Source of the DNA: Acidobacteriota bacterium
GTDB taxonomy: Bacteria > Acidobacteriota > Terriglobia > UBA7540
Reading direction: 5' to 3'
Length of the DNA: 10,138 bases
NCBI GenBank assembly: GCA_003224665.1
Contig: QHZM01000224.1
Location: 1-10,138 of the forward strand
Part shown: piece after piece, positions 1 to 5,644 of the stretch
Layout: every line of letters starts with the position of its first letter
Numbering within the stretch: the first letter of the stretch is position 1
Position numbers and translations under genes: made by a program
Notes under the pieces: model-generated
Seen by the model: only the letters and a program-made list of their open reading frames with translations
Told to the model about the DNA's origin: nothing
Database searches by the model: none

Positions 1-3000
1 TGGCCGCGAGGGCCGTCTGCAGTGCGCCTGGCGTCACCGGAAAATCGGTTGACTGCGTAAAGCCAGTAATGTAGGCCTTGCCCCCACTATCTATCGCGAT
101 CGCATTGGCGTGGTCGGTGCTCATGCCCCCCACGATTACTGAATATAAGAGCGAAGACCCGGTTGGGTTCAACTTTAGAACGAAGGGATCGTCGCAAGTC
201 GGAAAGTCCGAACTACCGCATGTCCTGACGTTTGCTTTCGAGGTCACTGGGAAAGTCCCGGCGTTCTCTGTCCAGCCCGTTACGTAGGCGTTGCCTGAAG
301 AATCAACGGCAATGCCAGTCCCTTCATCATGATAGTCCCCGCCGATGAAGGTGGCGTATACCAAATGGGAGCCGTCTGGGCTCAACTTGGCCACGAATGC
401 ATCCCCGCCAAAAGTATCAGTGGCATTTTGTTCATTGCAGATGGTGTCCGTCCCGCAAGAAGTGTCGAAGGCTCCTGAGGTCACCGGGAAGTCCGGCGAA
501 AGCGTGTAACCAGTCACGTAAGCGCTTCCCGACGAGTCCACCGCAATGACATTTGCGTGATCGGGATTCGACCCGCCGAGATACGTGGAATAAGCAAACA
601 CCGGATCAATAACCAAGACACGCGTGGGATCACGGAATGGAATTTCGAATACCACCTCATTCGCACCCGCCAGAACATATCGGCCATCCAGCAGGTCCTT
701 CGCCTCTTGCCCTTTTACCCCTGCGCGCCTGGTGACCGCTGAAAGTTGATCACTCGCCTTAGGCTGGTAGACGACAGGCTTTCGGAAGCGTAATTCGCCC
801 GCCGCGGTTTCGATGACGAGGTCCCCATGAGCATCAATTCGGAGTGGCGCTACGATGCGAGAACTCAATTGCCCGCGAACCGACCGGTCAACCACTATGC
901 CCAATCGAATCGCACTTGAGTCCCCGCCGGGAGCGACAACGAAATCGTATTCCGGTTGCCGGTGATTGGCGTGATAAACCAGATCCACACCGGGATAGAC
1001 GTCGTGGTATCTGACCCGCTCGTAGTTCGGCACATTCGTTCGCCACTTTGCGGGATCATGACCGATGAAGTAATTCGACTTCCCTGGAAGCTCATCAATA
1101 CCGGTGACCCGTGCATTGGGGTTGGCGCCCAAAAGTTTCATGCGCACGACTGCCGAAGCCGCAGTGGGGCTGGGCGTGGCTCTGGGCTGATTCCTTGCCC
1201 CGAAGTGAGAAACGACCACCGAGGACGGGCGGCCACCCTGCTGACTCGTTGCTTCTGGCCTCTCTCTTCTGTTCTGCAACTCCAGTACCGCCTCATCCTG
1301 GGTCAAGAATAAAACGTACACTCTCCCAGGTAGGAAGAACTTGACCCGCGGATCAGTCTGCCCCTCATTGGCCTGAAAACTCAGTGGAAGCCGGCCGTAA
1401 GGCGCGCTGGCCGTTTCCGGGTCCACTGTCGGTTTTTGGGAGTCGGTTGCGCTCTTCAACTGACCCCCGACCATCGACAATTCGGGATTTCTTTCCGGCA
1501 GTTCACGTCCTTCAGGGGTCGGCGGTTGGCCAGCCTCTTGACTCCCACCTTGAGGCTCCCGGCTTCCAACCACATTTCGCTGGATCATTTGCGCCGTCGC
1601 GACAACTCCTGTTCCGACGAGTGGCGCAGTCTGTGGGCTCCCCGAGGCATCGTCAGTGATCGTGAGAGTCCCGGCTCTCGTCCCAGTTGTCGTGGGGCTG
1701 AACACGATTTGCGTAACGCATGCGGTTTGCGGCGCAAGGCCTCCTCCGCAATTGTTGGTCTCGGAGAAATCACCGCTGGTTGAAATTTGGGTGATCGTCA
1801 GCGCAGTCGCGCTCGTATTCGTGATGATGGCGGTCTGAGGCGTACTGGACGAGCCCACGACTTGATTCGGGAAGGAAAGGCCGGAAGGGCAAAGAACTAC
1901 AATGGGGACGCCTATTCCTGTTCCAGTTATCGAGGCGCCGGTGGGCGCGACAAAAGCGTTCGTTGATGCATTGAGGACAGTCGGGTGGGGGCCTGGCGCG
2001 GTTGGGCGAAAGGTCACACTGATTGTGCAGCTCCCTCCGATGACCATAGTCCCGAGGCAGTTATTAGTCTCTGTATAATCCGCGGCATCAATCCCGATCG
2101 CTTGGATCTCGAGAGGCTCAGACCCCGTGTTCATGGCCGTGAAGGTTACAGGTGGACTGACTCCAAAGACAGGTGTGTCGCTGAAGACTGCACTGGGAGG
2201 TGAGAACGTCAAAACACCCTGAGCGAAGGCAGTACCCTGGAGAATGACGCTGACCGGGCTGCCGACCCCGGTGAAACTAACCACAAGGGCTGCAAGACGC
2301 ACTCCTGCGGCGGTCGCAGTAAGGGTAACAGCAATCGAACAGCTTGCACCGCTTGCCAGTGTCGAACCGGCACATTTGTCATTGGAAATAGCGAATTCGG
2401 CGACATTTGGACCGCTGAGGCTCGAACTGATTATTGGAACAGGGTTTGGGCTGGCATTGGTTAGAGTGACGGAAATCGGCGGAGTCGTAGACCCGACGGC
2501 GACGCCAGAAAAATTGACGGAAGGAGGAAAAACATTGATCGCAGGCGGTTCGCCGATTTTAGCAACGGATGTTCCGTAAGTCGGATCGGGTCCCTTGGAA
2601 AACTCGCCGATTACCCAGACCGTCTGACCGTCGGGATCGAGAGAAGTTCCGCTGTAATCTCCCCATCGGCCCTCACTGTACGTTTGGGCTACGCCAGCAT
2701 ACCCGGCGGGAGTGCGCATCGTACCTGGAGGGTCCGAGGCGCTCCGTCCGGTAAATTCGACCGCGATGTATTCGGTTTCGCCCGAAGTCTCGAACACGAC
2801 GGTCGCGTTTCCACTCGAGTTGGCCGTAATCGCCGGGTAATAGGCGTTGGCGTTTCCTGCGATGTCACCAGATTGCTTCACCGTCAAAGTGCTCAAGCCA
2901 GTCGCTCCGATCTCATACCAACGTGCGACTGAACCCACCCCGGAGGAAGCAGCTACATTCTGCGCAGACCAAAGGGAACCGTTGTTCCACACAGCATTGA

Positions 3001-4213
3001 GCAGCCGGAAATCACCCGTATCGATAGGCACATTGGAGCTAGCTTGCGCAGCGTCGGGGGGCAGGCTGAAGGGAGAAACCGGCAAATCCGCCTCGCTCAA
3101 GAGAAGTGTGCCGGAACTGGAGATCGCGAATACATTGAGCGCCGAGCTGGGATTCCCTGAAAAGCTCGCTGAAATGAGAAATTCTGTATCTGAGGTTCCG
3201 TAGGTCAAAGCAGGTTGAATGCTGAAGGCTAACTGCCCCGAAGCCGTCTTGATCTCTTTGAACGTCGTAACCGTCAGGGTCGGATTGCCAGCGAGCAGGT
3301 CGGCCAGGTCGAGGACCTCGATCCAAGCGTCAGAGAAACTACATGGAGAATTGGCTAGCTGGGCAACGCACTGAGAATTCAACTCGAACTGGTTGCTCGT
3401 AACATAAACTGCTGTTGACCTTAATCCCAACCCTGGGAAATCGGGAAACGTATTCGTCGTATTCGTCGCGTTGCGGCCTTTGAAGTTGATGGCGTACTTG
3501 TTCCAAACTCCTGTTGCGTCCGAGGTCTGAGAAATTGCGAGCAGCACGTAACCAGTCGTGAAGTTTGTGAGATCCACATCGGCGGCGCTGAGAATAAATC
3601 TGTTATTGACCTGGTCATAGATGAGACGCGGATCGGAAATCTGGCCGGTGACTCCAAGGCCGCTGAAAAACGACGAGAGCTGCTGAAAGCTGCCTTCGAG
3701 CAGCCCCGTTTTGTCATAAACGGCGAGCAGCGTATTGACCGCCACAACAACTTGCGTCGGACCGGAGGCAACTTGAGGGTCGGGAGGGAAGACGTGAGTG
3801 TCTGATTCGCTCGGGCCGTCGAAAACTATTGTGGATGTGGTAGCCGCCAGCAGCGACAGCGCAAATGCCTTGCCCATCATGCTGAAGTGCTTCCTAGCCA
3901 AACGCCGAAGGGTGGCTTGATTGGCCCGCTGCTTTGCCTCACGGAAGCCAGGATAGTGGCCGATAAAGCGGGCCTGCTTCTGGAGGGGGCGCGGCGGCAA
4001 CGACACGGTAGCAGTCCATGGTTCCGAAACCATTGGGACCGTAATCTGCTTGGTCACGCCAGCAACACGCCGCACGGTCTGAGGCGGTGATTGAGCTCGA
4101 GCGGACTGAAGGGAGAACAGGACGACCGCACTGAAGGCCAATTGCCCGACCAGCCCACGGTTGTTTAGTGGCTGGCCCCGGCCGTGCGCCTGACTAGCAT
4201 GGCGAAGCAGCAC
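1..4213 (-). CDS. Giant secreted protein: propeller-like domain, three choice-of-anchor D repeats, DUF7948-like module, SBBP repeats (3' end outside window)
   Basis: One frame stays open for 1404 codons from a GTG at 4213 to the left edge, with no stop. Residues 1-40 form a signal peptide: a hydrophobic core around residues 21-35 (LVGQLAFSAVVLFSL), then SARA before Q41, so the protein is exported. About 133-545 is a beta-rich, probably propeller domain (DPRLIYD, then WGDYSGTSLDPDG near 516). About 556-872 holds three choice-of-anchor D (ASPM-SPD-2-Hydin-like) repeats, each with a paired-Cys signature such as ETNNC..GGSCTISVTFRPT. A polar Gln/Pro/Glu linker follows. From about 938 comes YGRLPLSFQANEGQTD, the opening typical of DUF7948. 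From about 1205 there are three SBBP repeats (DSSGNAYVTG..FPVT). An in-frame ATG at 4297 exists, but the GTG has the better ribosome site and puts the signal peptide nearer the N-terminus. No enzymatic residues are recognised; a surface or extracellular adhesion or scaffold role is a guess. Confidence 0.9.
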   Translation of the reverse strand, partial: MLLRHASQAHGRGQPLNNRGLVGQLAFSAVVLFSLQSARAQSPPQTVRRVAGVTKQITVPMVSEPWTATVSLPPRPLQKQARFIGHYPGFREAKQRANQATLRRLARKHFSMMGKAFALSLLAATTSTIVFDGPSESDTHVFPPDPQVASGPTQVVVAVNTLLAVYDKTGLLEGSFQQLSSFFSGLGVTGQISDPRLIYDQVNNRFILSAADVDLTNFTTGYVLLAISQTSDATGVWNKYAINFKGRNATNTTNTFPDFPGLGLRSTAVYVTSNQFELNSQCVAQLANSPCSFSDAWIEVLDLADLLAGNPTLTVTTFKEIKTASGQLAFSIQPALTYGTSDTEFLISASFSGNPSSALNVFAISSSGTLLLSEADLPVSPFSLPPDAAQASSNVPIDTGDFRLLNAVWNNGSLWSAQNVAASSGVGSVARWYEIGATGLSTLTVKQSGDIAGNANAYYPAITANSSGNATVVFETSGETEYIAVEFTGRSASDPPGTMRTPAGYAGVAQTYSEGRWGDYSGTSLDPDGQTVWVIGEFSKGPDPTYGTSVAKIGEPPAINVFPPSVNFSGVAVGSTTPPISVTLTNASPNPVPIISSSLSGPNVAEFAISNDKCAGSTLASGASCSIAVTLTATAAGVRLAALVVSFTGVGSPVSVILQGTAFAQGVLTFSPPSAVFSDTPVFGVSPPVTFTAMNTGSEPLEIQAIGIDAADYTETNNCLGTMVIGGSCTISVTFRPTAPGPHPTVLNASTNAFVAPTGASITGTGIGVPIVVLCPSGLSFPNQVVGSSSTPQTAIITNTSATALTITQISTSGDFSETNNCGGGLAPQTACVTQIVFSPTTTGTRAGTLTITDDASGSPQTAPLVGTGVVATAQMIQRNVVGSREPQGGSQEAGQPPTPEGRELPERNPELSMVGGQLKSATDSQKPTVDPETASAPYGRLPLSFQANEGQTDPRVKFFLPGRVYVLFLTQDEAVLELQNRRERPEATSQQGGRPSSVVVSHFGARNQPRATPSPTAASAVVRMKLLGANPNARVTGIDELPGKSNYFIGHDPAKWRTNVPNYERVRYHDVYPGVDLVYHANHRQPEYDFVVAPGGDSSAIRLGIVVDRSVRGQLSSRIVAPLRIDAHGDLVIETAAGELRFRKPVVYQPKASDQLSAVTRRAGVKGQEAKDLLDGRYVLAGANEVVFEIPFRDPTRVLVIDPVFAYSTYLGGSNPDHANVIAVDSSGSAYVTGYTLSPDFPVTSGAFDTSCGTDTICNEQNATDTFGGDAFVAKLSPDGSHLVYATFIGGDYHDEGTGIAVDSSGNAYVTGWTENAGTFPVTSKANVRTCGSSDFPTCDDPFVLKLNPTGSSLLYSVIVGGMSTDHANAIAIDSGGKAYITGFTQSTDFPVTPGALQTALAA

Positions 4214-4221
4214 TTCAAGAT

Positions 4222-4227
4222 ACCTCC
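4222..4227 (-). promoter_or_regulatory. Ribosome binding site that fixes the GTG start of the secreted giant
   Basis: On the minus strand GGAGGT lies 8 bases before the GTG at 4213. This near-consensus Shine-Dalgarno spacing is the main reason for preferring that GTG over the in-frame ATG at 4297 or the internal ATG at 3880; starting at 3880 would remove the signal peptide. A TTGACA word on the minus strand (4265-4270) could be a -35 box, but no convincing -10 sits at the right distance. Confidence 0.75.
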
Positions 4228-4331
4228 GGTGCAGTTGGTCAGTTGTCGGCTTTATAAGTATTACTGTCAAGTGGCTATACGGTCGCCAAAATGCCATACG
4301 GCATCGGAATTAGCGATTTAATACCCGCAGC

Positions 4332-4358
4332 CAAGGTCGGGTCAAGGTTCCGACCTTG
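4332..4358. repeat. Perfect 9-bp inverted repeat (hairpin)
   Basis: CAAGGTCGG (4332-4340) and CCGACCTTG (4350-4358) are exact reverse complements around a 9-base loop. On the plus strand it is followed only by TTT, so it is at best a weak intrinsic terminator. It lies about 120 bases upstream of the giant gene's start and could also be part of that gene's leader. Its role is not established. Confidence 0.6.
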
Positions 4359-4370
4359 TTTAGAGCATCT

Positions 4371-4439
4371 GACCAACGCTTCGCGTTTAACACGAAGGGA
4401 TTGGTGGTCTCGCAGGGGGCGGGTCGATCCCTCGGCGAG
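4371..4439. repeat. Two further consecutive imperfect hairpins
   Basis: The first runs 4371-4409: GACCAA and CTTCG pair with CGAAG and TTGGT-GGTC around the loop CGTTTAACA. The second runs 4409-4439: CTCGC and AGGG pair with CCCT and GCGAG, with a CG bulge. Together with the 4332-4358 hairpin, about 108 bases are filled with stems. The stretch also contains TAGAGCATCTGAC (4361-4373), a word resembling a tRNA D-arm/anticodon-stem junction, but no cloverleaf can be completed. The region could be a structured leader, an element end, or tRNA debris. Confidence 0.4.
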
Positions 4440-4585
4440 CAACGTAACAGAACCGTAGCAAACCTCCTTTCGACCCTATCTACCTGCAAGGAAAATGGGT
4501 TGTGCTTTTGAGCGAAAGCGAATTCCCAGAATTGATGTAAGGTTATGAAAAGTATGGGAAAAGGCGTAAATGGTGGAAAAAGATC

Positions 4586-4637
4586 AGCCTGCCTCTTAAT
4601 CAGTAGGTTGAGGGTTCGATTCCCCCACGGCTCACCA
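4586..4637 (+). pseudogene. 3' fragment of a tRNA-Lys(CTT)-like gene, probable att-site remnant
   Basis: Anticodon loop CTCTTAA (4593-4599, anticodon CTT at 4595-4597) is followed by 3' stem TCAGT, a five-base variable loop, a T-arm (GAGGG, loop TTCGATT, CCCCC at 4610-4626), acceptor strand ACGGCTC (4627-4633), discriminator A and encoded CCA (4635-4637). One T-stem pair is A-C, and the 5' anticodon stem is mismatched at both ends. The bases where the 5' acceptor strand should lie (about 4562-4568) do not pair with ACGGCTC and no D-arm is present, so this is not a functional tRNA. A 3' tRNA remnant is what tRNA-targeting tyrosine recombinases leave at the far end of an integrated island; no integrase gene is seen here. 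Confidence 0.75.
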
Positions 4638-4860
4638 ATCCATAGCAGACAAGGTGCTTACGTACAAGAAGCAACCCTCGACCTCAGTCAGTTTCCCGTT
4701 TCAGGTTCCAATGGCCCGAAATTCAAGTCGCTGAAAATCAATCACTAATATCCGGAGTAGAGCAACTGCTCGCTAGTCAGTCGATCTCTCTTATTGTCAA
4801 CTCTAGCCGGCTAATGTGTGAGGACTTAGGCTGATGAATCGTCCGCTTGTCGCGGTCAAA
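4638..4860. other. Gene-free stretch between the tRNA fragment and the transposon-end repeats
   Basis: I see no supported gene here. A short plus-strand frame (4545-4748) runs through the tRNA fragment and resembles nothing known. GTAGAGCAACTG at about 4756-4767 resembles a tRNA D-arm, but neither a D-stem partner nor an acceptor strand is present. CTGATGA at about 4832 recalls a hammerhead core, but the required GAAA box is missing. The sequence is probably decayed element DNA. Confidence 0.4.
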
Positions 4861-4905
4861 CGTAACAAAACTATTTCACGTATAGCGACCGTAACAAAAT
4901 TGTTT
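4861..4905. repeat. Pair of direct repeats resembling transposase-binding sites at a transposon end
   Basis: CGTAACAAAACTATTT (4861-4876) and CGTAACAAAATTGTTT (4890-4905) match at 14 of 16 positions and are spaced 29 bases apart in AT-rich sequence. A similar word, AACGTAACAGAAC, occurs at 4441-4453 in the same orientation. Directly repeated sites just inside a terminus are typical of Tn7-, Tn5053- and Mu-like transposons. Read on the minus strand, sequence from about 4925 begins TGAAACAGTAATTGACA, a plausible TG-starting end. No transposase of that type is present, so the family is inferred only from the repeat layout. Confidence 0.45.
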
Positions 4906-4922
4906 AAATGTCAATTACTGTT

Positions 4923-5114
4923 TCACGCCGCGGCGCTTCTCCCCCCTAGCGCCGGGCTGGCTCCTTTCAGGGCTTCATCCTTCCACCGGTAGTAGAGATT
5001 CGGACCAATCTCGTACCGACGGCAAGTCTCTGCAATGTTCCCACTCTTCAACCCCTCCAAGACAATCTCCAGCTTCTGTTCGGGGGTTCGATCGACACGC
5101 GCTCTCCTGCTCAT
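4923..5114 (-). pseudogene. Truncated IS3-type transposase OrfA (HTH_Tnp_1 / transposase_8 family)
   Basis: Starting at ATG 5114, the 63-residue product begins MSRRARVDRTPEQK, carries an N-terminal helix-turn-helix region (IAETCRRYEIGPNLYYRWKDEA) and stops after ALGGRSAAA. In IS3-family OrfA proteins this point is normally followed by a leucine-zipper-like coiled coil and then the frameshift region into OrfB; both are absent. GAAGG lies just upstream of the ATG on the minus strand. The stop at 4923-4925 falls where sequence character changes to the AT-rich repeats, so the reading frame was probably cut by insertion or deletion there. OrfA alone would bind DNA but not transpose. Confidence 0.75.
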
Positions 5115-5178
5115 CTCACCTTCGTTGAAAGAGGCCCTGAGCATACCGAATTCGCGTGTCCGGTTTTAGAGAGGTGCA
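4923..5178 (-). mobile_element. IS3-family insertion sequence remnant (orfA end only)
   Basis: On the minus strand TGCACCTCTCTAAAACCGG starts at about 5178, some 64 bases before the OrfA start, and is a plausible terminal inverted repeat and leader of an IS3-family element. The opposite end, all of orfB and the end of orfA are missing. The outer boundary could lie anywhere between 5178 and about 5204, where homology to the neighbouring truncated gene begins. Target-site duplications cannot be shown because the other end is gone. Confidence 0.5.
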
Positions 5179-5200
5179 CTAAATTCTTCCACTGCAGCAA

Positions 5201-5410
5201 GACATGCGTTCCCCCGTGTGCCTTGCCGGGGCCCGCGCCTGTCCGCCCGAAGACGTGGGAGGAATCGGGGGCTACGAGGACTTTCTGCAGGCCATCGGGG
5301 ATCCTCATCATCCGGAGAACAAGGAATTTCTGGAATGGATTGGAGGCGAGTTCGACGCCAGGTCGTTCGATGTCGATGAAGTCAACGAGATATTGCGCGA
5401 GATGACGTAA
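5201..5410 (+). pseudogene. C-terminal fragment of a plasmid pRiA4b ORF-3 family protein (PRiA4_ORF3)
   Basis: The roughly 70-residue product contains SPVCLAGARACPPEDVGG and GYEDFLQAIGDPHHPENKEF followed by GGEFDARSFDVDEVNEIL, the characteristic C-terminal end of the pRiA4b ORF-3 family. Complete members are roughly 180-200 residues, so about the first two thirds are missing. An in-frame TAA at 5180-5182 lies just upstream, and the frame enters the IS remnant. The ATG at 5204 is in frame but is probably not a native start. The function of this family is not well defined; it is common on plasmids and near mobile elements. The IS insertion is the likely cause of truncation. Confidence 0.75.
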
Positions 5411-5644
5411 TTGACCATCGCGGGCCGCGGAGTTAGGATGGCAATGCCCAGGTAACCCCGTAGGGAATAAGCCGGCTCAGAGGATGGGAGGCCCGCAGCG
5501 CACCGGTGCTTCCCAACTCTGGCAGCATTTAGCGCACGAGTGATTTAAGTTCCTCTCTCAGGGCTGGTAGCAAATGACAATAAGAAGCGGAACCAGAACG
5601 CTTTTGGCCAAAATCGATCCGGTGGACGGATCGTAGCGACCATA
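5411..5644. other. Leader and intergenic region before the quinohemoprotein
   Basis: No gene is supported here. It contains a 10-base perfect palindrome GCACCGGTGC (5500-5509) and, next to the downstream start codon, a stem-loop listed separately. I looked for sigma-70 and sigma-54 promoters and found none convincing: TGGCAGCATTTAGC near 5521 has the wrong spacing between GG and GC for sigma-54. Confidence 0.4.
5615..5633 (+). promoter_or_regulatory. Stem-loop 11 bases before the quinohemoprotein start codon
   Basis: CGATCCG (5615-5621) and CGGATCG (5627-5633) pair perfectly around the loop GTGGA. The stem occupies the space where a Shine-Dalgarno sequence would be expected, and the only purine-rich candidate, GGTGGA, is held in the loop and closing pair. 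This could limit or tune translation of the gene at 5645, or the gene may simply be translated with a weak site. Confidence 0.45.

Noticed and set aside
3450..3475. Small tandem repeat (GTATTCGTC twice) in the secreted giant
   Set aside because: It is only a two-copy in-frame repeat encoding Thr/Asn residues and is unremarkable in this kind of protein.
4454..4536. Short plus-strand frame ending GKWVVLLSESEFPELM, as a possible integrase C-terminal remnant
   Set aside because: It is about 30 codons long, bounded by an upstream TAA, and has no recombinase catalytic motif.
4310..4657. A minus-strand open stretch of about 115 codons, in the same frame as the secreted giant but separated by a stop at 4310-4312
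   Set aside because: It has no good start codon or ribosome site, runs antisense through the tRNA fragment, resembles nothing known, and an overlapping frame reads equally plausibly.
4586..4784. A circularly permuted tRNA: 3' half at 4586-4637 followed by a D-arm-like GTAGAGCAACTG near 4756
   Set aside because: The downstream piece lacks the GCTC partner for its D-stem and any 5' acceptor strand pairing with ACGGCTC, so no cloverleaf can be built.
4832..4862. Hammerhead ribozyme core, from CTGATGA
   Set aside because: The conserved GAAA box after stem II is absent, and only a 4-bp stem follows.
5519..5536. Sigma-54 promoter at TGGCAGCATTTAGC
   Set aside because: The gap between GG and GC is 9 bases rather than 10, and the TTGC half is not matched.
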